64,000 bases of DNA from Mesorhizobium amorphae CCNWGS0123 (GTDB lineage Bacteria > Pseudomonadota > Alphaproteobacteria > Rhizobiales > Rhizobiaceae), in NCBI RefSeq assembly GCF_001686985.1, contig NZ_CP015318.1, positions 1,424,001 to 1,488,000 on the forward strand. The letters run 5' to 3'. The first letter of the stretch is position 1. Every line of letters begins with the position of its first letter. The notes below the pieces were generated by a model. It was not told the DNA's origin. It was given only the letters and a program-made list of their open reading frames with translations, and ran no database searches. This document shows, piece after piece, positions 39,551 to 48,337 of the stretch. Made by a program: the position numbers and the translations under genes.

Positions 39551-40978
39551 TCACCCATGCGCCACCATCACATGCCGCACGGCGGTATAATCCTCAAGCG
39601 CGTAGAGCGACATGTCCTTGCCGTAGCCGGACTGCTTCACTCCGCCATGCGGCATCTCGTTGGTCAGCATGAAATGGGTGTTGATCCAGGTGCAGCCATA
39701 TTGCAGGCGGGCTGCCGTCGCCATGGCGCGCGAGACGTCCTTCGTCCACACCGACGACGCCAGCCCGTAGTCGCTGTCATTGGCCCAGTTCACGGCCTCG
39801 TCGACCTCGGAGAAGCGTGTGATCGAAACGACCGGACCGAATACTTCGCGGCGCACGATCTCGTCTTCCTGCAGCGCGCCGGCAACAACCGTCGGCTGGT
39901 AGAAGAAACCCGAGCCCTCGCCCGGCTTGCCGCCGGTGGTGATCTCGATATGTTTCAGTTCCGAGGCGCGCTCGACGAAGCTGGAGACGCGGTCGCGCTG
40001 GCGGCGCGAGATCAGCGGCCCGATCTCGTTTTCGGTGTCGTCGGGGCGGTTGTATTTGATGGTCGAAACGGCCGAGGAGAGATCGGCGACGAGCTTGTCG
40101 TATATCTTCTTGCCGGCATAGATGCGGCAGGCGGCGGTGCAGTCCTGGCCGGCATTGTAGTAGCCGAAGGCGCGCAGGCCGTTGACCACTGCGCCGAGAT
40201 CGGCGTCGTCGAAGACGATGACCGGCGCCTTGCCGCCGAGTTCGAGATGCGTGCGCTTGACCGACTTGGCGGCGGCCTGCAGCACCTTCTTGCCGGTGGC
40301 GACGTCACCGGTGATCGAGATCATGTTGACCTTGGCGTGGTTGATCAGCGTGTTGCCGACGCTGTCGCCACGGCCGAGCACGACGTTGACGACGCCTTCC
40401 GGCAGGATATCGGCGAGGATCTTGGCCAGCTTTAGCGCCGTCAGCGGCGTTTGTTCGGACGGCTTGAAGACGACGGTGTTGCCGCCGCCGATCGCCGGCG
40501 CCAGCTTCCAGGCCATCATCATCAGCGGATAGTTCCATGGTGCGATCGAGGCGACGATGCCGATCGGGTCGCGGCGGACCATCGAGGTGTGGCCGGGCAG
40601 ATATTCACCGGCGACCACGCCTGGCATCGAGCGGACGGCGCCGGCAAAGAAGCGGTAGCAATCGACGATCGCCGGGATCTCGTCATTGAGCACGGCATTG
40701 ATCGGCTTGCCGCAATTCAACGCCTCGAGCGCGGCGAACTCTTGCGCTTCGGCCTCGATGCGATCGGCGATCTTCAGCAGATAGCCTGAGCGCTGCGCCG
40801 GCGTGGTGCGCGACCAACTGACGAACGCGTGTTCGGCGGCACTGACAGCAGCCTCGATCTGCGCCGGGCTGGCTTCCGGCAGGTTGAGAATGGTCGCCCC
40901 GGTCTTGGGATTGAGGATCGGCTCCTCGGTCTCGGTGCCCTTGTCGAAGATCGAGCCGATCAGCATCTGGGTGTCCAT
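39551..40978 (-). CDS. patD: Gamma-aminobutyraldehyde dehydrogenase (PatD-like)
   Basis: This 475-residue NAD(P)-dependent aldehyde dehydrogenase is the same length as E. coli PatD/YdcW. The catalytic Cys lies in [11 protein letters not shown] and the general-base Glu in [10 protein letters not shown]. Asn in APWNYPLMM completes the site. PatD oxidises 4-aminobutanal, formed from putrescine, to GABA. The gene is the last of a five-gene operon that starts with a polyamine-type binding protein, and it begins 27 bp after the second permease gene. Gene content and order match E. coli ydcSTUV-patD, which supports this substrate. A related short-chain aminoaldehyde is possible. Confidence 0.88.
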   Translation of the reverse strand: MDTQMLIGSIFDKGTETEEPILNPKTGATILNLPEASPAQIEAAVSAAEHAFVSWSRTTPAQRSGYLLKIADRIEAEAQEFAALEALNCGKPINAVLNDEIPAIVDCYRFFAGAVRSMPGVVAGEYLPGHTSMVRRDPIGIVASIAPWNYPLMMMAWKLAPAIGGGNTVVFKPSEQTPLTALKLAKILADILPEGVVNVVLGRGDSVGNTLINHAKVNMISITGDVATGKKVLQAAAKSVKRTHLELGGKAPVIVFDDADLGAVVNGLRAFGYYNAGQDCTAACRIYAGKKIYDKLVADLSSAVSTIKYNRPDDTENEIGPLISRRQRDRVSSFVERASELKHIEITTGGKPGEGSGFFYQPTVVAGALQEDEIVRREVFGPVVSITRFSEVDEAVNWANDSDYGLASSVWTKDVSRAMATAARLQYGCTWINTHFMLTNEMPHGGVKQSGYGKDMSLYALEDYTAVRHVMVAHG

Positions 40979-41005
40979 GGAGGTTTCTCCCTTATTCTTT
41001 TGGGG

Positions 41006-41821
41006 TTATTTGCCCGAACCGGCGATCTGGTCGCCGTCGCGGGTCAGGTAGTAGGCAAGCAGGATGGGCAGCAGCGTCACCAGCACCACGACCATGGCCA
41101 CGACATTGGTGACCGGGCGCTGGCGCGGACGGATCAGTTCCTCCAGCATCCAGATCGGCACGGTCTGCTGCTGGCCGGCGGTGAAGGTGGTGACAATGAC
41201 TTCGTCAAAAGAAAGGGCGAAGGCCAGCATGCCGCCGGCTAGCAGAGCGGTGGCGATGTTGGGCAACACGACATGCCGGAAGGTCTGGAAGCCATCGGCG
41301 CCGAGATCCATCGAGGCTTCGATCATCGAACCTGAGGTGCGACGGAAACGGGCGACGGCATTGTTGTAGACGACGACCACGCAGAAGGTGGCGTGGCCGA
41401 GCACGATCGTCCAGAACGAGAACGGGATGTCGGCCAGCGAAAAGGCCGAGCGCAGCGCAATGCCGGTGATGATGCCGGGCAGCGCGATCGGCAGGATGAC
41501 CAGCAGCGAAATAGTTTCACGGCCGAAGAAGCGCGTCTGCGAGACGGCGGCGGCGCATAGCGTGCCCAGCACCAGGGCGATGGCTGTCGAGATGGCCGCG
41601 ACGCGGACCGACAGCGAAAGCGCTTCCCACACATCCGGACGATTCCAGGTGACGGCGAACCATTGCGTGGTCAGCCCCGGCGGCGGCCAGACGAAGCTTT
41701 TCTCTTCGGTGGTGAACGCATAGACGAAGATCAGCAGGATCGGCAGATGCAGGAAGAGCAGGCCGCAGGCTGCGGCGATCTTCAGGCGGAGAGGGGCCGA
41801 CGGGCCGCGGTCAGAGCGCAT
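41006..41821 (-). CDS. Polyamine-type ABC transporter permease (YdcV/PotC-like)
   Basis: The 271-residue inner-membrane protein has six hydrophobic helices and the EAA loop ([20 protein letters not shown]) that docks on the ATPase. It resembles the PotC/YdcV family and pairs with the upstream permease. Its start overlaps the end of the first permease gene by 11 bases, a sign of translational coupling. The complex imports putrescine or spermidine. Confidence 0.92.
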   Translation of the reverse strand: MRSDRGPSAPLRLKIAAACGLLFLHLPILLIFVYAFTTEEKSFVWPPPGLTTQWFAVTWNRPDVWEALSLSVRVAAISTAIALVLGTLCAAAVSQTRFFGRETISLLVILPIALPGIITGIALRSAFSLADIPFSFWTIVLGHATFCVVVVYNNAVARFRRTSGSMIEASMDLGADGFQTFRHVVLPNIATALLAGGMLAFALSFDEVIVTTFTAGQQQTVPIWMLEELIRPRQRPVTNVVAMVVVLVTLLPILLAYYLTRDGDQIAGSGK

Positions 41822-42779
41822 CGAAGGCCCCCATGCGCTTGGCGCCCCACAGATAGAAGCCCATGATGACGATCGGCACCACGGTGAAAGCGGCGGCGAG
41901 CGGGATGTTGCCGGCCGTGCCTTGCTGCGAATAGACGGCCTGGCCGATGAACAGCCGTGACGTGCCGATGATCTGCGGGATGATGTAGTCGCCCAATGTC
42001 AGCGAGAAGGTGAAGATCGAGCCGGCGACGATGCCGGGCAGCGCCAGCGGGAACAGCACGTTGCGGAAGGTCTGGCCGGGCGAGGCGCCGAGATCGGACG
42101 AGGCCTCGACCAGATTGCCGGGCACGCGCTCGAGGGCGGCCTGAACGGGCAGGATCATGAATGGTAGCCAGACATAGACGAAAACGATGAAGGTGCCGGT
42201 GAAGGACACCGACAGCGAATTGCCGCCGACAATCGGCAGCGACAGCCAGCCATCGAGCAGCCACAGGAGGTGCAGCTTGGCGAGCAGCCAGGTGAGGATG
42301 CCTTCCTTGGCGAGGATCAGCTTCCAGGCATAGATCTTGACCAGATAACTCGACCACAGCGGCAGCATGACGCCGAGATAGAACAGCGCCTTCCAGCGGC
42401 CGCGTGCGTAGCGCGCAGCATAATAGGCGATGGGGAAGGCGATGATCGCCGAGGCCACCGTGACCAGCGCCGCCATCGTCACCGTGCGCAGGATGATATC
42501 GAGATTGGCGGCCTGGAACAGGTCGCCATAGGTCTTCAGCGTGAACTCGCGGTTGATCAGGCCGGAGAACTCGTCGATCGAGAAGAAGCTTTGCAGCAAG
42601 AGCGCAAACAGCGAGCCGATATAGACGATGCCGAGCCACAGCACCGGCGGCAACAGCATGAGCAAAAGCAGGAGTTGCGGCCGGCGCCAGAATAGGTCCG
42701 ACAGCGTGCCGCGCAGGCCGCCGCTTCCCGGCAAGATGGCGGGGGCGGTGGTGCGCGGCATGGCAGCGTCAAGGCTCAT
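41811..42779 (-). CDS. Polyamine-type ABC transporter permease (YdcU/PotB-like)
   Basis: This 322-residue permease has six to seven membrane helices and an EAA loop ([20 protein letters not shown]). A longer N-terminal cytoplasmic part precedes the first helix. It is the first of two permeases in the operon. Its ATG overlaps the stop of the ATPase gene by four bases, and its own stop overlaps the next gene. Substrate specificity is inferred from the operon, not from this subunit. Confidence 0.92.
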   Translation of the reverse strand: MSLDAAMPRTTAPAILPGSGGLRGTLSDLFWRRPQLLLLLMLLPPVLWLGIVYIGSLFALLLQSFFSIDEFSGLINREFTLKTYGDLFQAANLDIILRTVTMAALVTVASAIIAFPIAYYAARYARGRWKALFYLGVMLPLWSSYLVKIYAWKLILAKEGILTWLLAKLHLLWLLDGWLSLPIVGGNSLSVSFTGTFIVFVYVWLPFMILPVQAALERVPGNLVEASSDLGASPGQTFRNVLFPLALPGIVAGSIFTFSLTLGDYIIPQIIGTSRLFIGQAVYSQQGTAGNIPLAAAFTVVPIVIMGFYLWGAKRMGAFDAL

Positions 42780-43774
42780 GCCGGCTCGTCCATCAGATGC
42801 AGATGTTCGCGATTGAAGGTGAGCACGACCGCTTCACCTTCCTCCGGCACCGCAGTGCCTGCCGGCACGATGGCGTGCAGCCTCAGCCCGTCGGCATCAA
42901 GCGCCAGTCTTGTCGTAGCGCCGAGATAATTGGTCGAGACGAGACGGGCGGCGACGCCGTCGCCCTTGGCCCCGCGGCCGACGCGGATGGATTCGGGGCG
43001 CAGGCTGCCCCAGCGGTGCTGTCCGGAATAACGCTGGACGAAATCCGGCGGCAGCACGTTAGAGGAGCCGACGAAATCGGCGACGAAGCGCGTCCTCGGC
43101 CGCTGGTAGATATCCTCGGGCGTGCCGATCTGCATGATCTTGCCGTCGTTGAAGACGGCGACGCGATCGGCCATGGACAGCGCCTCGCCCTGGTCGTGGG
43201 TGACGAAGACGAAGGTTATGCCAAGCGCCTTCTGCAGAGATTTCAGCTCGTCCTGCATGTTCTCGCGCAGCTTGAGGTCGAGCGCGCCGAGCGGCTCGTC
43301 GAGCAGCAGCACCTTGGGCTGGTTGACCAAGGCACGCGCCAGCGCGACGCGCTGGCGCTGGCCGCCGGAAAGCTGACCCGGCCGGCGCGCGCCATAGCCC
43401 GGCAGCCGCACCAGCGACAGTGCCTCTTCGGCCGCCTTCTGCCGCTCCGGCTTGCCGACACCCTTGACCATCAACCCGTAGGCGACGTTGTCGAGCACGT
43501 TGAGATGCGGGAACAGCGCATAGTCCTGGAAGACGGTGTTGACGTTGCGACGATAGGGCGGGACGCCCTCTGCACGCTCGCCGAAAATCGAGATCGAGCC
43601 CGCGGTCGGCTGCTCGAAACCGGCAATCAGTCGCAGGCAGGTGGTCTTGCCGGACCCGGACGGGCCGAGCATGGCGAAGAATTCGCCCGGCTCGATGTCG
43701 AGATCGACCGCATCGACGGCGCGCACGCTGCCGAAATGGCGGGAGACCTTTTGGAAGGAGACGGCGGAGGTCAT
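42776..43774 (-). CDS. Polyamine-type ABC transporter ATP-binding protein (YdcT/PotA-like)
   Basis: This 332-residue ATPase powers the polyamine importer. It has Walker A GPSGSGKTT, Q-loop, signature LSGGQRQR and Walker B DEPLGALD, then a C-terminal TOBE domain (about 270-330) as in PotA and other CUT/polyamine ATPases. It lies 216 bp after the binding-protein gene, with a palindromic repeat in the gap, and overlaps the first permease gene by four bases. Confidence 0.94.
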   Translation of the reverse strand: MTSAVSFQKVSRHFGSVRAVDAVDLDIEPGEFFAMLGPSGSGKTTCLRLIAGFEQPTAGSISIFGERAEGVPPYRRNVNTVFQDYALFPHLNVLDNVAYGLMVKGVGKPERQKAAEEALSLVRLPGYGARRPGQLSGGQRQRVALARALVNQPKVLLLDEPLGALDLKLRENMQDELKSLQKALGITFVFVTHDQGEALSMADRVAVFNDGKIMQIGTPEDIYQRPRTRFVADFVGSSNVLPPDFVQRYSGQHRWGSLRPESIRVGRGAKGDGVAARLVSTNYLGATTRLALDADGLRLHAIVPAGTAVPEEGEAVVLTFNREHLHLMDEPA

Positions 43775-43856
43775 GGGCTGTCAGTCTGTTGCCTGTTGAT
43801 TTGTCGATATCGCCAGCGCCGCCACGGATTGCGGGCGGGGCCAGCGAACTGCGCGC

Positions 43857-43972
43857 CCTTGTGGGGAGGTCGCGCGAAGTCGCGGGTGGGGGTGATCCGG
43901 CAAGACCTGCCGAGAATCCCCCCACCTCGCTGACCCCACCCCAACGTTACGCGTTGGCCCTCCCCACAAAGG
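43857..43972. repeat. Palindromic repeat between the binding-protein and ATPase genes
   Basis: CCTTGTGGGGAGG (43857-43869) pairs with CCTCCCCACAAAGG (43959-43972) around a GC-rich interior that also has short complementary segments. The 216 bp gap holds no gene. Similar CCCTCCCC-type elements are common in Rhizobiales. The position inside the operon suggests an mRNA stability or attenuation role. Confidence 0.65.
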
Positions 43973-43990
43973 GGAGGGCGATGGGCTAAA

Positions 43991-45145
43991 TCACCGGCCG
44001 CCGATGACGCCGATATAGTCCGACACCCAGCGGTAATAAGGCACGCACTGGTTGTTTTCGCTGGCGCATTTCGACACCGGCGTCTTCCAGAACTTGATCT
44101 TGTCGAAATTGTCGTAGCCGTTGGTCTTGCAGCCTTCTTCGCCAAGCAGTTCATTGCCCTTGCAGGCGGCGGGCACCACGGGAAGCGAGCCGAACCAGGC
44201 CGAGACATCGCCCTGCACTTTCGGCGACAGCGAGTGCTCGAGCCACATATAGGCGCAGTTCGGATGGGCCGCGTCGGCCTCCATCATGGTGGTGTCGGCC
44301 CAGCCGGTGACGCCTTCCTCGGGGATGGTCGAAGAGACCGGCTTCTTGGCGGCGACCAGCGTGTTGACCTGGTAGGGCCACGAGCCCGAGGCCACGACGC
44401 CTTCGTTCTGGAAATCGTCGACCTGGATGGCGGCGTCGTGCCAGTAGCGGCCAACCAGCGTGCGCTGGACGCGCAGCAGGTCGAGTGCGGCCTTGTACTG
44501 GTCCTCGGTCAGCTCGTAGGGATCCTTGATGCCGAGTTCCGGCTTGTGGAACATCAAATAGTTGGCTGCGTCGGCGATGTGGATCGGTCCGTCATAGGCC
44601 TGGACGCGGCCCTTGTTCGGCTTGCCATCGGGCAGGTCCATCGCCTCGAAGACGACGTTCCAGCTCTTGGGTGCTTCCTTGAACACCTCGGTGTTGTACA
44701 TCAGCACATTCGGACCCCACTGGTAGGGAACGCCGTAATGCACCTTGTCGACCGTGAACCAGGGCGCATCCTTCAGCCGGTCGTCGACCGTCTTCCAACT
44801 CGGGACGAGATCGGTGTTGATGGGCTGCACGCGCTTGCCGGCGACGAGCCGCAGCGAGGCATCCCCCGAGGCCGTGACCAGATCGAAGCCACCCTCATTC
44901 ATCAGCGACACCATTTCGTCCGACGTGTTGGCTGTCTTGACGTTGACCTTGCAGCCGGTGTCCTTCTCGAAGGACGTCACCCAGTCATAGCCCCTGTCGG
45001 TTTCGCCGCGCTCGATGTAGCCCGGCCAGGCGACGATATTGACCTCGCCCTCGCCCTTGCCGAGTTCCTTGACCTGGGCGATAGCCTGGCCGGAGAAGGC
45101 CAGCGCGACCGTCAATGCAGTGCATGACTTAAGGAATGAATTCAT
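43991..45145 (-). CDS. Polyamine-type ABC transporter substrate-binding protein (YdcS/PotF-like)
   Basis: This 384-residue periplasmic binding protein has a clear signal peptide (cleaved at about residue 23, after GQAIA) and the family's VNIVAWPGYIERG opening, which resembles the YdcS group. A D-x-V-T-A-S-G-D-A segment and a C-terminal GW-type strand follow. The length fits YdcS (381 residues). It binds putrescine, spermidine or a related compound and delivers it to the permeases. It is the first gene of the operon and is preceded by a candidate LysR box. Confidence 0.92.
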   Translation of the reverse strand: MNSFLKSCTALTVALAFSGQAIAQVKELGKGEGEVNIVAWPGYIERGETDRGYDWVTSFEKDTGCKVNVKTANTSDEMVSLMNEGGFDLVTASGDASLRLVAGKRVQPINTDLVPSWKTVDDRLKDAPWFTVDKVHYGVPYQWGPNVLMYNTEVFKEAPKSWNVVFEAMDLPDGKPNKGRVQAYDGPIHIADAANYLMFHKPELGIKDPYELTEDQYKAALDLLRVQRTLVGRYWHDAAIQVDDFQNEGVVASGSWPYQVNTLVAAKKPVSSTIPEEGVTGWADTTMMEADAAHPNCAYMWLEHSLSPKVQGDVSAWFGSLPVVPAACKGNELLGEEGCKTNGYDNFDKIKFWKTPVSKCASENNQCVPYYRWVSDYIGVIGGR

Positions 45146-45252
45146 CGTCGATCTCCCATTTTAGGGGCCGCACTCTCGCGGCGGCTTTGGTCCCTGAAAT
45201 GAAAGGTGCGGCGAAATTTCCGGTTTCGCAAATTCATTTATCAGAAAGGCGA

Positions 45253-45269
45253 TATCGGTTTTTCCGATA
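45253..45269. promoter_or_regulatory. Candidate LysR-type box before the polyamine operon
   Basis: TATCGG-TTTTT-CCGATA is a perfect dyad containing a T-N11-A core (T45255, A45267), the hallmark of LysR-type binding sites. It lies 108 bases before the binding-protein start and just after the lysR stop codon, on the same strand order. Confidence 0.5.
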
Positions 45270-45287
45270 GGCCGAGGCCGAGCCTTG

Positions 45288-46199
45288 TCAGGGCCGCTGG
45301 CGGACCGTGCGCTGCGACTGGGCAAGGCCGATGAAGTCGCGCGCAGCCTGCGGCAGGCTGGAGCCGCGGCGCCAGACCATGCCTACCTGGACGACCGGCA
45401 GAGTGCCGGAAATATCACGCGATTCGATACGGTCGCCTTCAAGCGACCATGGCCGGTAGACGAGGTCGGGCAGCAGCGCCACGCCGGCACCTGTGGCGAC
45501 GAGGCTGCGCACCGCCTCCACCGAGCGGGTGCGGAAGGCGACATGCGGCTTGGCGCCAATCGCCGCCAAAAGCTTGCCGGTGTTCTCCTCGATCTCGTCG
45601 ACGGTGAGCATGATCAGCGGTTCGCCGGCGATGTCGCCGATGCCGATGATGTCGGCGCTGGCCAGCTTATGGCTGAGCGGCACCCACAGGCGGTAGGCCG
45701 AGACCTCGAGGATTTCCGACTGCAGTGCTGTGCGGTCGCGCAGGTTCGAGGTAACCATGACGGCGATGTCGAGCTTACCGCCGATCAGCAGGTGTTCAAG
45801 GTAATCGCCATTGTCCTCGATGGCCGAGACCTCGACGCCCGGATAGGCGCGACGGTAGCGGGCGAGCAGGTCGGAGAGCACATAGCCGGCGACCAGCGAG
45901 GTGACGCCGAGCTGCAGGCGGCCGCCGGCGACCAGCTGGTCGCCGAAGAAGGCGCGGCGCGCATCGGACACATCGGCCAGGATCTTGGTCGCGTGGCGCA
46001 GGAACTGGTGGCCCTTGTGGGTGATGTTGAGGCCGCGCGGATGGCGCTCGAACAGCTCGACACCGAGATCGCTCTCAAGCTCCTTGATCGCCTCGGTGAC
46101 CGAGGATTGCGAGATCGACAGGTTCTGGGCGGCGCCCGACACCGTGCCTTGCTCGGCGACGGCGACGAAGAACTGCAGTTGTCTGATGGTGAAGGCCAT
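45288..46199 (-). CDS. LysR family transcriptional regulator
   Basis: This 303-residue LTTR has an N-terminal winged helix-turn-helix (about 1-60, with QLQFFVAVAEQGTVSGAAQNLSISQSSVTEAIKELE) and a C-terminal effector domain of two Rossmann-like lobes. The effector is unknown. I set the start at 46199, after the DeoR stop; an upstream ATG at 46289 would overlap the deoR gene by 26 bases. The next gene in the same direction is the polyamine operon, with a T-N11-A box between, so it probably controls that operon. Confidence 0.93.
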   Translation of the reverse strand: MAFTIRQLQFFVAVAEQGTVSGAAQNLSISQSSVTEAIKELESDLGVELFERHPRGLNITHKGHQFLRHATKILADVSDARRAFFGDQLVAGGRLQLGVTSLVAGYVLSDLLARYRRAYPGVEVSAIEDNGDYLEHLLIGGKLDIAVMVTSNLRDRTALQSEILEVSAYRLWVPLSHKLASADIIGIGDIAGEPLIMLTVDEIEENTGKLLAAIGAKPHVAFRTRSVEAVRSLVATGAGVALLPDLVYRPWSLEGDRIESRDISGTLPVVQVGMVWRRGSSLPQAARDFIGLAQSQRTVRQRP

Positions 46200-46263
46200 G
46201 GCCGGACTAAACACGGCGAAGGCCGCGCTGGGAAGTGGCAGGGCACTGATCCTGCGGCGCGGA

Positions 46264-47040
46264 TCAGAACCCGGCTTCGGCGCTCGCAATGCTCAGCCGC
46301 GCGCCGGCCTCGGAAAGGGCGGCGGCGATGTCGCGTGGCGGCGGGTGGTCGGTGGCGAGTTCGGAAAAGCCGCCGAAGCCGCAGACCTGGACCAGCCCCT
46401 GGCGGCCGAACTTCGAGTGGTCGGTGATGACGAGGGAACGCTGGCCGCGCGACAGCACCATGCGGGCGAATTCGGCCTCTTCCAAATCGTAGTCCATGAC
46501 GCCCGCGACGGCATCGACGGCGCCGATGGAGATCACCGCGTGGCTGACGGAAAAGCGGCTGACGAATTCGATGGCCGAGGCGCCAAAGGCCGCGCCGGAA
46601 TCGCTGCGCAGTTCGCCGCCGGCCATATAGACCTTGTTGCCATTGACGGTGGCCAAAGTGCGGGCGATGTCGGACGAATTGGTGACCACCGTCAGCCGCC
46701 GGTGGCCGAGCAGCTCGCGGGCGAGGAACGACGTCGTCGTACCAGTGTCGAGCATGATCGATTCGCCGTCGCGGATGGTGGTGGCGACCATGCGGGCGAT
46801 GAGGCGCTTGGCGTCGGCGTTGTCGCGCATGCGCCGCTCGAACGGCGCCTCACCGATCAGTGATGGCAGGCCGATGGCACCATGCATCTTGAGGACGGAC
46901 CCGTCGCCGGTGAGCGGCTTGACGTCGCGCCGCACGGTTTCCAACGAAACCCCCAGGCGATCGGCCAGGCTGGCGATGGTGACGGTGCCCTCCTCCTGCA
47001 GGAGGCGCAGGATCTCGCCATGCCGTTTCGAGTGGACCAT
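46264..47040 (-). CDS. DeoR/GlpR family transcriptional regulator
   Basis: This 258-residue repressor of the DeoR family has an N-terminal helix-turn-helix (about 5-60, with EILRLLQEEGTVTIASLADRLGVSLETVRRDVK) and a C-terminal sugar-phosphate-binding domain with the GTTTSFLARELL and NSSDIARTLA segments. It is divergent from the choline-kinase-like gene at 47453 and precedes lysR by 64 bp. It may control the divergent amino-alcohol genes; the phosphorylated effector would fit a kinase product. Confidence 0.92.
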   Translation of the reverse strand: MVHSKRHGEILRLLQEEGTVTIASLADRLGVSLETVRRDVKPLTGDGSVLKMHGAIGLPSLIGEAPFERRMRDNADAKRLIARMVATTIRDGESIMLDTGTTTSFLARELLGHRRLTVVTNSSDIARTLATVNGNKVYMAGGELRSDSGAAFGASAIEFVSRFSVSHAVISIGAVDAVAGVMDYDLEEAEFARMVLSRGQRSLVITDHSKFGRQGLVQVCGFGGFSELATDHPPPRDIAAALSEAGARLSIASAEAGF

Positions 47041-47452
47041 GCGGCTTTCCCGGGGACTTGCGCAGTTGACCGATTCTAAGGCAATTCAAACGTTTTTAAA
47101 GGAATTGCTTATGGTTTCGGGCAAAACACCCAAAAAAAGTCACAGCTTTTTATTGACAGCCGGTCAGCACTGGCGTGAGATCAACCGCGTGACAGGCTCA
47201 AACTGCCACTGGAGGTTGATGGCAGAGCCGCAGGCAAACGCACCGGCCAGACCGTCTGTGCCTGCGCAAGGAATTTTCAGATCCGCGGGGGCGGATGCCG
47301 GGGGCTCAAATACCTGGCCAAAAGGGGCTCGTCGGTGCGGTGCGGGATAATGACCCGGCGTCCCGCACCGACGAGGTTTTTGTGTTTCTCCCCGCCAGCG
47401 TTGCGCTATGTGCGGCGCTTTGTCGAAGTTCAGCCGAACCAGGGATGATCCC
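47041..47452. other. 412 bp divergent promoter and leader region
   Basis: No gene is supported. The left end holds an AT-rich part expected to contain the DeoR promoter. The right part (47153-47382) looks like a long structured leader for the choline-kinase-like gene, with a TTGACA box and a terminator-like hairpin. Confidence 0.6.
47153..47382 (+). promoter_or_regulatory. Candidate structured leader RNA with terminator-like hairpin
   Basis: TTGACA at 47153-47158 is a good -35 box, with a weak TGAGAT 17 bp later. About 170 bases on, CTCGTCGGTGCGG (47328-47340) pairs perfectly with CCGCACCGACGAG (47363-47375) and is followed by GTTTTTG. A competing pairing GGTGCGGGA/TCCCGCACC exists inside it, and an ATCCGC/GCGGAT stem lies at 47281-47296. 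A terminator-like hairpin in front of a gene suggests attenuation or a riboswitch. It matches no riboswitch class that I can recall. Confidence 0.45.
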
Positions 47453-48337
47453 GTGATTGCCGAAGACCGCATCCGCGCCCTGCCTTGCTGGACCGGCAGC
47501 ATCGAGATTGCGCCGCTGCCGGGCGGCCTCAGCAACGCCAACTATGTGGTCAAGGACGCGGCCGGGCGGCATGTCGTTCGCTTCGGCCAGGACTATCCTT
47601 TCCACCACGTCTTTCGCGAGCGCGAAGTGATGACATCGCGGGCGGCCCATGCCGCCGGCTTCGCACCTGCGGTCCGCTATGCCGAGCCGGGCATCATGGT
47701 GACGGAATATCTCGGCGCCAGAACCTATACGGCCGAAGACGTGCGCGCCAACATCGGCCGCGTCGCGGCCCTGATGCGCGGTTTCCATCGCGAGATGCCC
47801 AACCACATCTCCGGCGCCGGCTTCATGTTCTGGGTGTTCCACGTCATCCGCGACTATGCGCGCACGCTGGAGGAAGGCGGCAGCCGCAAGCGGGGCGACC
47901 TGCCCTATCTCCTGACGCTGGCGGACGAGCTCGAGCGGGCACAGAAGCTGCTGCCGATCGTCTTCGGTCACAATGATCTTTTGCCGGCTAATATTCTTGA
48001 CGACGGCAACAGGCTGTGGCTGATCGACTTCGAATATGCCGGCTTCAACACGGCTATGTTCGACCTTGCGGGTGCTGCCTCGAATGCCGGCCTGAGCGAC
48101 CAGGAATCCTTCGCCCTGCTCACCGCCTATTTCATGAAGGAGCCGGACGAAGCGATCCGCCGCTCGCATGCGGCCATGCAATGTGCCTCGCTGTTGCGCG
48201 AGGCGATGTGGAGCATGGTCTCCGAACTCTACCTCGACGCACCGGGCATCGATTACGTCGCCTACACCGAGGAAAACCTGACGCGGCTGGAAGCGGCGCT
48301 GGAAAACTACCGGACAAAATACGGGATGCTGACATGA
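47453..48337 (+). CDS. Choline/ethanolamine kinase-like phosphotransferase (copy 1)
   Basis: This 294-residue APH/choline-kinase-fold enzyme has an N-terminal lobe with a glycine-rich PLPGGLSNANYVV segment, a Brenner-type motif HNDLLPANIL with catalytic Asp, and IDFEYAG as the metal site. Relatives phosphorylate choline, ethanolamine or aminoglycosides. I prefer the GTG at 47453, after an AGGGA ribosome site, since homologues start near this IAEDRIRALPCW segment. Its stop overlaps the start of the dehydrogenase gene (ATGA), so both are translated together. The substrate probably belongs to the choline family. Confidence 0.87.
   Translation: MIAEDRIRALPCWTGSIEIAPLPGGLSNANYVVKDAAGRHVVRFGQDYPFHHVFREREVMTSRAAHAAGFAPAVRYAEPGIMVTEYLGARTYTAEDVRANIGRVAALMRGFHREMPNHISGAGFMFWVFHVIRDYARTLEEGGSRKRGDLPYLLTLADELERAQKLLPIVFGHNDLLPANILDDGNRLWLIDFEYAGFNTAMFDLAGAASNAGLSDQESFALLTAYFMKEPDEAIRRSHAAMQCASLLREAMWSMVSELYLDAPGIDYVAYTEENLTRLEAALENYRTKYGMLT

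Noticed and set aside
47153..47452. Glycine riboswitch before the dehydrogenase operon
   Set aside because: The conserved glycine aptamer segments are not visible; I keep only an unclassified leader.
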